Shown here: positions 1 through 9,354 of the stretch, piece after piece | How the letters are laid out: each line of letters starts with the position of its first letter | Numbering within the stretch: the first letter of the stretch is position 1 | NCBI GenBank assembly: GCA_020080175.1 | Contig: JAGHQL010000264.1 | Location: forward strand, 1-24,031 | Direction: 5' to 3' | DNA length: 24,031 nucleotides | From: Glutinoglossum americanum | Lineage: Eukaryota; Ascomycota; Geoglossomycetes; Geoglossales; Geoglossaceae | Position numbers and translations under genes: made by a program | Notes under the pieces: model-generated | What the model saw: only the letters and a program-made list of their open reading frames with translations | Database searches by the model: none | Told to the model about the DNA's origin: nothing

Positions 1-85
1 TGTTGGCATTCGCCACGACGGCGTTTGCGCAACCAACAATCACAAGTTCCTCGCCGTTACCGAACATAATGGTGGGTCGTGTTTA

Positions 86-2685
86 TCAGGTGCAACTCGT
101 GGCGACGGCATCCTCCCCAGGATCTCCCCCGAACAAGAACCCTTTCTTCGCAACGTTGCTTGAAGTCCTATGCCCCGGTGAACCCGGCGACGAGAACTCA
201 GCAAAAGACGCGGCCGCGTCGCGGCGCGAGGAGGGCCCGCCCCCACCGCTGTTGTCGTCACCACCGAGCATCCAGGCGAATGAGGATTGCGCGAGGGAGG
301 AGCGAGGGTGGTGGAGGGACGTGGCGGGTGTGGATCTAGATCTGGGTTGTTCGGCAGGGGTTGTGATAGAGGACGGCGTTCCGGGCGGGGGAGGGGGAGG
401 ATCTTGGGGGGTTGCCGTTGCACTGGCAGGGGGAGAGGAGGACCTTGAAGGGCTCCGGAGAGGGGACGGGGTAGATGTATGCGCTGATTGGGACTGCAGT
501 GCTGGGGTCACCACCACCGCCGTCGTCGCCATCGCCGGCGGCTTATCTGTCTTGGGTTGAGGTGCCGCGGAAGTGGGCTCCGGCTGTGGCATCTCCGTCA
601 AAGGGAGATCGGAATCCTCCAGAAAAACCTTGACGAGTTGAACTCTCGCAATCGCCAAGTTAAAAGCCTCCACCGCGCCTTCGATCTCCGGGGAGCTCTC
701 CTTGGCCATTGCTTTCTGCTGCGCCCAAAGGCTATCCATCGCGTCGCTGAGTATATCGGCCAGTGTCTTATTCCTTTCTGACAGGCGTTGCACTTCAGCA
801 GCGAGGGTTTTCGCTTCTTCTACGGCTTGGGCAGACCTCCCTCCATCAAGAGACCACCGCGGCAACGCCTGAGCACCCCTTCTGGATGGAGCAGCTGTTG
901 CAGATTGTTGTAGACCCTGAACATTCCTCTTGACTTCGTCCATCGCATCCCGTACAGCTTTGTTGACTCCCCATTTCTCTCCTCGGTCATAAAAGCCGCG
1001 TGCTGCATCCTGCAGGAGCGCTTCAAGCCCACCTTGCTGCTGGATAAAACGGGCGGGCGAGCCTAAAGGAGTCCTTGGTTGTGTGGAACGCTTCTCCTGT
1101 TGTGATTGTGATGATATAGCAGGTTTCTTCGCGTGACCAGGCTTCCGCTGGGGAGTAGAAGGACGGGATTCGGGCTGTAGAGTTGCAGGGGTTTTCCCGG
1201 AATATTTGGATATGATCTCAATACCTCCAGCTATGGTCAGGTTACCCCTAAGAAACAGTGCATCATCTACAAAAGTCGATGGTCCATTCGGTTGCCCAGG
1301 TGAAGGATATCGAAGAAGCAGAGTTAGTGCTGTCGAGTAGTCTGCCTCCATAACTACAAAGTTTAGTCAGCGAGAATTTCCAAAAGCTAGAGATGCCTGA
1401 ACGCACGCTGCCACCGTACACGGAGCAACATGGACACGCAGATTAGATCCACCAACTCAAGCGCTGGGTCCTCCGCGAAAAGGGAATCCCATAGAGTAAG
1501 AAGTTCATCGAAAGGGAATTCACGACCAAACAATAGCCGTATCCAGCGACTGTACAAGATTCACACATCAGCAAACAATGAAAGAAACCAAATGGCGACT
1601 CAGAAACTCACATCAGAAAAACCTGAGGCAGAACGTCCAGCTCTCTTAGCCGGTTGGCAAGCCCGGGGTCCACTTTAGCTAGGCAGTTCTCATGTATGTG
1701 TTTACTCCTCTCCACGATCGGAGAACTTTTCTTCGGAGAGCTTGTTCCAGTCACAGAAGAAGCCGAGGAAGCAACAGGCTGGGGCTGGCTCTGGTTGTCT
1801 AGCTCGTAAAACGATTTTGCAGTCTGCATAACCAGTGAGAAGAGCGTGAAGGAGTCATGCTCGATAAATCTAGCATCAAGGGTCTCCTTGAGCAATTCCT
1901 CAGTCTCAGCCGCATGCTGACTATCACCCACGCTCTCCGGGGCTATGGCGTCTCTTTCGACAACCCACAGTATCGGAGCTAGCAATTCGTGCATCCCCTG
2001 CCTATAGCTAACATCAACATTGAGCTTGCAAAACACGAATAGCACATCGAGAAGCATCTTTTGCGTCGACGGTTGACGGAAGTAAAGATTTTCCGGCATA
2101 CAGCGCTCGACATCTTGAAATATCTCGGCTCTTAAGGCCTCGTCTTGTCGCAGGGTATTCCATGGAGACTTTTAAGACTTTAGCAAGAGATGTCAGACAG
2201 CATTGCCTTTGGAGATTGGAAAAACAAATAAGATATCTCTTACTGTCACATCATCAGCTAGAGGGTCGACGCTCGAGTCCAACTCCTCCGGATGTTCTAG
2301 GTTGCGTAGAAAGTGCTCCCTTAAAGAGCCGTATGCCCCTCGGGAGTCTTCCAGTGTTTTTGACCAGGTTGGGGTATCGAAGTTGGCAAATAGCAAGAAT
2401 GACTGCGGGGTTCCCGTCAGTTACGCAACGCGGGTATGTAACGGCATGCTTAGGATAGGCGATTAGAGTTATACCTTCCAACACACGGATCGAAGCCCCG
2501 TAATGCAAGGGCCATCTCCATTGGATCTCTTCACCGCATTTTTGAGGTCTGAAATGTCGGCAATAGCTGCGAATAGAGCAGCCCACCTCTTACTTTAACA
2601 TAGACAACCATTAGCAAGTCGGAGAGCGATCGGACGAACAAAATAAAATGAGAGGGTTTTACCTGGACTCGTCCAGCGACCTCAT
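86..2685 (-). CDS. TBC1D5-like Rab GTPase-activating protein (TBC domain), six exons
   Basis: Probable Rab-GAP of the TBC1D5 type; in animals that protein acts on Rab7 with retromer on endosomes. My exon model on the minus strand is 2685-2663, 2586-2475, 2402-2244, 2168-1612, 1549-1407 and 1353-86, with all phases agreeing, giving 753 aa. The TBC domain begins near residue 8 (RWAALF) and contains TGLRSVCWK. It has the arginine finger IFQDVER (R120, IxxDxxR), the glutamine finger YRQGMHELLAPI (Q155), an IEHDSFTLFSLVMQTA block, and RWIRLLFGREFPF with LWDSLFAEDPALELVD. These match human TBC1D5 block by block as I remember it. The C-terminal half holds a coiled coil (about EEAKTLAAEVQRLSERNKTL) and a Pro/Ser-rich tail. 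Introns are 76, 72, 75, 62 and 53 bp, all GT-AG. The start at 2685 (MRSLDESRW) is chosen because it splices in frame into the TBC start; an extra upstream exon cannot be excluded. Family call firm, exact start less so. Confidence 0.88.
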
Positions 2686-2862
2686 TATGCACTGGATATA
2701 TGGAGTACCATGGGCTGTGTGGGGCCGTTCTCGATGACGGGTTTTGCCGCTCTAACCATTCTTGGTCCAAAACCTCCGCGCAACCTGCAAGGAACAACAA
2801 CGTCGACTCCTTCTATGGCAGAAACCCCAAACCGCAGAGCGGCTCGAAGATAATCTAGGAAC
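2686..2862. promoter_or_regulatory. Shared promoter region between divergent trafficking genes
   Basis: These 177 bp separate the inferred start codon of the TBC1D5-like gene (minus) from the ATG of the WGDF-motif protein (plus). Both 5' UTRs and both core promoters must fit here, or in upstream exons I have not recognised. I see no clear TATA box. Shared regulation is inference from geometry only. Confidence 0.5.
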
Positions 2863-4866
2863 ATGTCCGTAGATCTACTCTCGGAGTTTGATGCATTCTA
2901 CCAGGGTCCTCGGCAAGCTGCAACGGGAGCTCCTTCGGGCAGTTCCACGCTGTCATTCTTCGATGATCTCCTGTCCCTAGACTCTACCCCTGCCAGCAGT
3001 GCGACTACTACCAATGCCACATCTACTACCACTGGTAATACCGGAGCTCAGCACATCCCATGGCCACATCAAAGTCCGGAGCGATCGGTACCGAAAGCGG
3101 CAGCTACCACAGGCCCATGGGGAGGATCTGGATCGTTCAGCACGCAATCAGGAGGCAATCCGGCCTTAGCAGAAACCAGTCTGTCAGAGCAGGACGACAG
3201 CGATGATCAGTGGGGAGATTTTGAGTCGTTCGAGACCGCTGCAGTCAAACCCGCCTCGCCGATAACAGATCCCAGCCGTCCGCTCACGTCTCCACAAAAG
3301 GCGACATCAGCCTACGAACGATTCGCCAGCCCTCCGTCAGTTGGGTTGCCCCAGGCATCAAAGATGGCAATCCACTCAAAGGCTAGACTGTCAACCACGC
3401 CCCCAAAGACAAGTTACGCCCAATTCGCCAGCAATGCACAGGCCCGGAGCAACAACCGGCAGCGATCCTCGTCCCTACGCAACCAAGTCTTTCCAGATCC
3501 TCAGCCCCAGAGAACGAAGCCAGTCACCGAAGTATTGTTTGATGCCACAGCTGAGGCGTTAGGAAACGACGACGAATTTGGAGATTTCGAAACTTCGGTC
3601 TCTCCGCAGCCCACAGCGTCTGCTCCCTCAACTTCCTCCCGATCTCGGGCATCATCAAGAACATTCAAGGGCCCCGCGTTGAGTGTAGACAGCGGCCTAG
3701 CTGTAAACCCTACGCCTTCACCGTATCCTAAGGCGCCAAAGTCACCATCATTCCAGGAACGAAATCCTTTTGCTGGAATGTCAATATCCACCGTGCCTGC
3801 ACCCAAGGTCGAGAAGGAGAAGGGGTCCAATTCCCCAACGCCGATCACCGCATGGCCCTCATTCGAATCGCCAAAGCCTGCCCCGTACAAGGATTCCCCA
3901 GGCCCCGAAGATGAGTCGATCGATGGTTGGGGCGACTTTATTGAGTCACCAACCAAAGCGGACAAGAATCAGAGGAGGGACAGCAGTGCAGGCTGGATAT
4001 TCCCCGCTCCCGGAGCCCCAGAGGCACCATTGAAAATACTACCTAAACCAATCAATTCTACCCCACCAACGTCCGACAAAGACGCCTCTCGGGCGGCGAA
4101 CAATAAGACCTCTGGAAGCACACCCAGCACACCCAGCACACCATTCCCATCAAACCCAGAACCGGCACCAATACGCACCTCGTCCCGTGCAATACCCCCA
4201 ACAAACGTTCCCCCACCATCCATTCTCCTCTCACTCTTCCCATCCCTCTTCAACCTTCCCCAATCCTCCCTCATCAGCCCCCTCTTCGACCGCTCACCCG
4301 CCGTGAAAACACGCGTCTTCACAAACCCTTCCACCGTAAGCTTTCTAAAGGCCTACCTCGCCCTCGCCACCGTCGCAGCCCACATCATCGCTGCTCGCAA
4401 ACTCAGGTGGAAACGTGACACCCATCTCGCGCAAGGCACGAAGATCGGCCCCGCCACCCGCGGCGGCGGCGGCATGAAACTCACCGGCGTCGACCGGGCC
4501 GAATCCCTCAGGGAGGACCGCGAGGTCGCGGAAGTGGTACGCGCATGGAAAGAACAACTCGGCTCGCTCCGCTCCGCCGTATCCATTACAAACGGTGGCG
4601 GTGATTCAGCCCCCAAAACCCCAAGGGCCTTACCCCCCATCCCCGAAATCACCTTGACGCCCACCATCCTCACCGCGCCTCCCTCCTCGGGGGGCCTTAA
4701 ATCCCCAAACCACTGCGCCCTCTGCGGCCTCAACCGCGATGAGCGCGTCGATAGAGTGGACGTCGACGTGGAGGACACTTTTGGCGAATTCTGGATAGAG
4801 TTTTGGGGACACAGGACGTGTCGAAATTTCTGGGAGGAGCATCGGGAGAGGTTGGCGCAGCGGTGA
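2863..4866 (+). CDS. Disordered protein with repeated WGDF/FGDF motifs and conserved Cys/His C-terminus (fungal 'ppk6-like' family?)
   Basis: Single-exon gene for 667 aa; ATG in a good context (gaacATGtcc). Most of it is Ser/Pro/Thr-rich and probably disordered. Three acidic-aromatic motifs stand out: DDQWGDFESF (114-123), DDEFGDFETS (from about 236) and DGWGDFIES (from about 354). Such [WF]GxF peptides in acidic context are known ligands of adaptin-ear and GGA-ear domains (aftiphilin-type). The N-terminus has LLSEFDAF and SFFDDLLSLD, also short peptide-like motifs. From about residue 617 comes a compact, conserved-looking end: CALCGLNRDERV, then VEDTFGEFWIEFWGHRTC and FWEEH. Its CxxC plus HxxC could bind a metal, which is inference. 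I recall Pezizomycotina proteins with this C-terminus annotated 'serine/threonine-protein kinase ppk6', but I see no kinase motif at all, so that name would mislead. A role in clathrin/adaptor trafficking is likely but unproven. Confidence 0.8.
   Translation: MSVDLLSEFDAFYQGPRQAATGAPSGSSTLSFFDDLLSLDSTPASSATTTNATSTTTGNTGAQHIPWPHQSPERSVPKAAATTGPWGGSGSFSTQSGGNPALAETSLSEQDDSDDQWGDFESFETAAVKPASPITDPSRPLTSPQKATSAYERFASPPSVGLPQASKMAIHSKARLSTTPPKTSYAQFASNAQARSNNRQRSSSLRNQVFPDPQPQRTKPVTEVLFDATAEALGNDDEFGDFETSVSPQPTASAPSTSSRSRASSRTFKGPALSVDSGLAVNPTPSPYPKAPKSPSFQERNPFAGMSISTVPAPKVEKEKGSNSPTPITAWPSFESPKPAPYKDSPGPEDESIDGWGDFIESPTKADKNQRRDSSAGWIFPAPGAPEAPLKILPKPINSTPPTSDKDASRAANNKTSGSTPSTPSTPFPSNPEPAPIRTSSRAIPPTNVPPPSILLSLFPSLFNLPQSSLISPLFDRSPAVKTRVFTNPSTVSFLKAYLALATVAAHIIAARKLRWKRDTHLAQGTKIGPATRGGGGMKLTGVDRAESLREDREVAEVVRAWKEQLGSLRSAVSITNGGGDSAPKTPRALPPIPEITLTPTILTAPPSSGGLKSPNHCALCGLNRDERVDRVDVDVEDTFGEFWIEFWGHRTCRNFWEEHRERLAQR
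4117..4142 (+). repeat. Short 9-bp tandem repeat inside the WGDF-protein gene
   Basis: About three copies of an agcacaccc unit encode Ser-Thr-Pro repeats (STPSTPSTP) in the disordered region. The 9-bp period keeps the frame, so copy-number change would be tolerated. Confidence 0.7.
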
Positions 4867-5770
4867 TAGTATTTTTAGAGTTTCTGGTGGAAGGGGTTTT
4901 GGTGGTTCCTGTTATGGATACCAAGTGGATTTTTTTTTCTTTTATTCTTTATATCCGATATACCAGGGCGCAGGTGAAGGAGCAAAATGTTATTGCAGTA
5001 TTCTGTTGGAGATGGCGGCGGTTTTATTCGGTCATGTACCACCCTTGTCAGGTATACAGATATATTATCCCATTTCCCCCTTAGATAGTTCGAATTAGAT
5101 ATCCATTCACTACCCCACTCTGCTTCCATGTCCCTAGCAGTCCGCAACAGCGAATAAAGACAAACCAACCCCCCCCCCTCCCCCCTTTTTTTCCCCTCCA
5201 CCCCTTCAGCAGAGAGGGGGAAACCTCACCCCAACACCACCTATTCGTCACGAGTTCAACCTCCATCACACCACGCAAAAAAGATTTTTCTGAAAAGTTT
5301 TTTATTTATTTCTCTCACTTGAATTAAATTTCCCTAATTCTCTCCACTTTTTCGTAGCTCGAAAAGGAAAGGCAAAAAAGGAACTCATGATGGGTGGGAA
5401 AAAACATAGGCGAGAAGTGAATTTGGAGGAGAGAGGAAGACAATCGTCGTGGGGGATACGAGAAGAGGGTGGGAGATAAAAAAAAGGGGCCCGTTAGAGG
5501 AAAGTTGGTTAAGATAGCTTTCCCAGCGAGCACGGCGGGCAGGGGAGGGGAGAGCTTCTCCGCCCATTCCTCTTTTCAGTTTCGGAGAATCATTTTTCTT
5601 CTTCTGACGTACAGATGCGGAGAGGAAAAGATGAAGAAAAGAGAGAAAAAAAAAATTCACCATGCTTTAATTTTCGCCAGTTCTTTAATGAGTATGATGA
5701 GGGGGGGTTTTTTTCGGGGGGAGGGCAAAAAAAAAAAAGTAGAGATGGCGCGAGGAGGGTAAAACGAAAC

Positions 5771-5794
5771 AAAAAAATAAAAAAATAAAAAAAT
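5771..5794. repeat. Microsatellite (A7T)3
   Basis: Three perfect copies of an 8-bp unit made of seven A and one T, within the purine-rich spacer. Confidence 0.9.
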
Positions 5795-5858
5795 GGAGGG
5801 CTGAAGATGTGGTTGGACATGAAAAAGAGGACGCCGCGCAAAAATGCACAAGCATGCG

Positions 5859-5882
5859 AAAAAAGAAAAGAAAAGAAAAAAG
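5859..5882. repeat. Microsatellite (AAAAG)n
   Basis: Three consecutive AAAAG-type units flanked by A runs, in the same purine-rich spacer. Confidence 0.85.
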
Positions 5883-6232
5883 CCAAGCTTAGCCTTGGTA
5901 TTTTTCCTTTCTTTTCTTTTTTCGATGGAGTTACGATGAGAGAGGGAGGAAATTATCTAAAAAAAACGATGCCGGGAGGATGTGTGTGCGCAATGGAAGA
6001 TGACGATAGAGGGGGGAACCATGCTCCGCAAACACCCATTTTGAAAGTGACCGGTGAAAGGACGGAGGAAGTGGAGGGGTGGGGACACGAGCGGTGTGTT
6101 TGAAACGGTGGAAGAGAAAAGAGTGTTAGTGTTGATGGCAAAAATTCCTTTCAGCTTCCGTCCGCACTGAGGGGGGGAAGAAATAAAAATCTTAGATCTA
6201 AACCACCAATCCCCCCAGCACCCCCTTTTCCC

Positions 6233-8460
6233 CTAAAAGTGAAACCCTGGCGGGAATCCCTGAGGTCCTCCTCTTCTCTGCTGTCCTCCTCCGAGGTTCA
6301 CAAACGGGTTGCTGTGTCCGCCAGCACCGGCCGAGAAACCAAACGGAGTTCCACCACCGGCGCCACCACCCATCATATTGAATAACATCTCCGGGTCGAT
6401 TCGCACCCCACCCATGCCGCCATGCATACCACCCATACCGCCAAATGGGTTCCCAGGCCCGGCTAGATCGTCGCCATTGTCGTAGCGTTGCCGTTTTCTG
6501 TCGTAAGGATTTAGAAAAACATTCTAGACGAGGGCGGGGAGATGGGATGTGGATGTCAACTTACTGAGGATCACTCAATGTTTCGTATGCCTCCTGGATA
6601 TCTTTGAATCTGTCTGCGGATTCTGCGTCGTCAGGGTTCTTATCTGGGTGATGTGTTATGGCGAGTTTCCGGTATGCTTTCTTAATCTCAAGTTCACCAG
6701 CGTCCTTTTCGACAGCAAGAATCTTGTAGTAGTCCTTCCGCTGGCTCTTCTTCAATTCTAACTCTGCCTTGCGCAAGTCGTTCGCGATGCTGTTATCGCC
6801 CGGGTTAGATTCCATGATGTTCTTGAATTCACGCACACATTCTTCCCAATCTCCATTTTGGCCATAAGCTCGGGCTCTAGTCTTGCGTGCCTTCAAATAG
6901 TGAGGATCGATCTCGAGAGCGGAATCGCAGTCGTTAATAGCAGCTGGCCATTTTTTCGTCTAGCCTCGGACACTTGTCAGAATGCACAGGCGCCGGCGGA
7001 CGCGGTAGGGTGTTAAATACCTTCATGTGGCACAATGCCCTATTGTGCATGATCAATGCGTTGATTTTCTTATTCGCTGGATCGACCTCCAGAGCTCTGC
7101 TGTAGATTTGTATGGCTTCGTGAGTCTTCTCTGCCTTGTAGGCTTTGTTTCCCTCTTCCTTAAGTCTTTCCAGCTTCTGGACCATACGTAGATACCTCGC
7201 GGCATCCTTGAAATCCGGGTCACAGCTCAATGCCTGTCTAAAATGCTGCACAGCCTTGTCGTTATCCCCCATAGCGTACAATGCCCTACCTCGAAGCACG
7301 AGGGCTTCAGGATCTTTGCTGTTCTGTCGAAGTAATGACATGGCCACACTCTGTGCATCGGCAAGCGAATCGACGCCGCCCATCTTCAGATATGCTTCTC
7401 CACGCATCAATTTCCAATGTCTTGGCTTGTCCACTCTAGGCCCTAGGCCAAGTTCAGCCTGGTCGAGAGCATGTATCGCCATTGAACCAGTAGTACCCAC
7501 TCTCAATGCGTCTTCGGCTTGCCGAAGATGTTGATTCATCATTGCCGCAGCAGACCTATCCTTGGCTGTGGCTGGCGGCTTTATCTCAGCATATACGTCC
7601 AGGGCTTCGGCTGGCCGTCCAAGGCTGGTAAGGATGCGAGCCAATCGATGGAGGATCTTTGCGTTGCCTGGCTCAAGTCGATTGGCCAATCTGGCATCCT
7701 CAAGAGCCTCTATGAATTTGTTTGCAGAGATCAGTGCGGCAGCTCGGTTTGAATAATACGTTGGAGAGGTGGGATCTGCTTCAATGGCTTTAGGAGTGAA
7801 GAGACATTAGCTCCGGAGCAGGCTGAGGGTCAATTATGCGAACGTGATTTGAATTCTGTCGCAGATCGAGAGGCATAACACACCTTTCGTGTATTCCACG
7901 ACAGCCTTGTCATAGTCCTTGGCCTTGAAGAATTTGTTTCCTAGTGCCTTGCAAGCTTCCGCATCGATAGGTGGAGGTGGAGGCGGACTAGTCTGCGTCC
8001 TGTGCGGGGGAGGAATAGGACTGCCATCACCATTAAGACCACCACCGGTCAAGTTCATGGCACCAGGCATTGATTGTGGGAGTTGGGAAGACTGTGAAAA
8101 TTGGGACGGTTGGGGCATTGGCGGAGACGAGACGGGCAGGGGGGCCGGGCTCGAAGCTTCGTAATCGATATCCATCGGAGTTGGCGGATCACTCATGGCT
8201 GCGGAGAGTCGGTGGAGTTGGTCGGGAGGAAGGTTGAGTGGGTGAGAGCTGCGGTCGTAGGGGTAGCGAGGTGATGACTTTGTAGGGCTCCGGCTGGTAC
8301 TGCTGCGAGCAGACCCCGGTCTGGACTCTTTCGATCGCGACTGGGACTTCTTGAGCGTCTTGAGAGGTGAAGGAGAGCGTGAGGATCGGTCGGCGTTCTG
8401 ATTGTCGACGAGGTCGTCGTCGGGAGATTTCTTCTTTTTGAAAAAACCCTGGAGAACCAT
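6233..8460 (-). CDS. DNAJC7-like co-chaperone: TPR repeats plus C-terminal J domain, four exons
   Basis: Cytosolic Hsp40-type co-chaperone of the DNAJC7/TPR2 family, known to handle clients between Hsp70 and Hsp90. Exons on the minus strand are 8460-7884, 7787-7021, 6959-6565 and 6497-6233; phases agree and give 667 aa. The introns (96, 61 and 67 bp) are GT-AG. Residues 1-160 are disordered: a basic start (FFKKKK), an SR/SP-rich stretch and a polyproline run. TPR units run from about 166 ([20 protein letters not shown]) to about 510, including [19 protein letters not shown]. The J domain starts near 524 ([12 protein letters not shown]) and contains [15 protein letters not shown] with HPD at 552-554, the loop that stimulates Hsp70 ATPase. 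The end is Gly/Met/Phe-rich (GGMHGGMGG), finishing GFPPGFHF. Human DNAJC7 lacks the long N-terminal extension. Start chosen as the first ATG. A heat-shock element lies upstream. Confidence 0.92.
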
Positions 8461-9354
8461 TCGAAGAGATGGAAGCGTAGCGAGTTCTTCGGCACAGCGT
8501 TTCGGTTTTCCTCTTGTGAGTGAGAAGTGTTGACTTATCTGTAGCCCGTAGCCAGGATCACTCGCTGAGAATTTGGGGGGTGGGATCCGTTCGGGTCTAG
8601 CTGAGCCCCGTCCAAAATTATTCTAGAATCTTCTGCCAAAGGAACCTCAAAATGTTCACGCCGAGCGAACAACGGCTTTTAAGAAGACGGAAACGGTAGC
8701 GCGGACTTCCCTCTCGAAACGCGTGTGAGCGAGCGTTGCCGTTGCTTATGTATGTTGGTGTTGAGTCGAAACAATCGCATTCACCAATGAACATCTGAAC
8801 GATGGTCTGAAAACACGGCCCTCGTTGCCTATCAGCTATCAGCCCCTGCGATAGAGGAGCTCTTCGGTTAGGTGCAGCTCGGAAGTGCAGTGCAGCATAC
8901 CTCACTCACCATGCCTCACCCGCCACATGGGGTTAACCAAGGCCACTTCTCCCAGCTTTCCTCCCAACTTTCCTCCAACTCTCTCCCGACTTCTGCTTCG
9001 TCTGCAGCGCTCCCTGGTCGAATGGGCGTCCTTCTGGGTCGTGTCGGAGTGAACTTCTCCGTCGTGTCTGGTCCACGGCGCCATACCTCATCCAATAACT
9101 CTCCGGTCGAATGATGATCGCTCCATTTAGCCGTCCAATGGCATCGTCCCGCGAGGCGTTTGTGCAACCATGGCGCTCAACGGAAAATATTGCAATCTGC
9201 CAATACTCGGACAATTTGAACTCGCACTGTTACCGGGGTGAGCTCCACACCCTTCGTAAACCCCGGTCAATGGTTCCCAATCTTTACGGAAAATGGAGTT
9301 TGGTTCGGTATGATTCTAACTTTTAACGGGCATCTGTGTGAAATGCCACACAAT
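8461..9354. other. Intergenic: DNAJC7-like promoter and KRI1 3' flank
   Basis: About 0.9 kb between two minus-strand genes. The part next to 8460 is the DNAJC7-like promoter, with the heat-shock element at 8621-8633. The part next to 9354 is the KRI1 3' flank. A Ser-rich plus-strand frame with an ATG at about 8910 ends at 9114 (about 68 codons). It has no recognisable domain and I do not call it a gene. Confidence 0.6.
8621..8633. promoter_or_regulatory. Perfect three-unit heat-shock element upstream of the DNAJC7-like gene
   Basis: The sequence TTCTAGAATCTTC is an exact TTCnnGAAnnTTC array, the consensus site of trimeric Hsf1. It lies about 160 bp upstream of the start codon of the J-domain co-chaperone, a typical promoter distance. 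The match is direct; heat-shock control is inference, strongly supported by the kind of gene it precedes. Confidence 0.7.

Larger units (their letters stand above)
4867..6232. other. Convergent intergenic spacer rich in homopolymer and purine tracts
   Basis: This spacer of about 1.37 kb lies between the 3' ends of the WGDF-motif gene (plus) and the DNAJC7-like gene (minus). I see no credible gene; open frames here are low-complexity Phe/Ser- or Lys-rich translations. It holds an AATAAA at 5153-5158, a possible poly(A) signal for the plus gene. It also holds a C10 run at 5169-5178, several A or G runs of 7-12, and a plus-strand purine-rich stretch from about 5341 to 6180. Confidence 0.7.
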
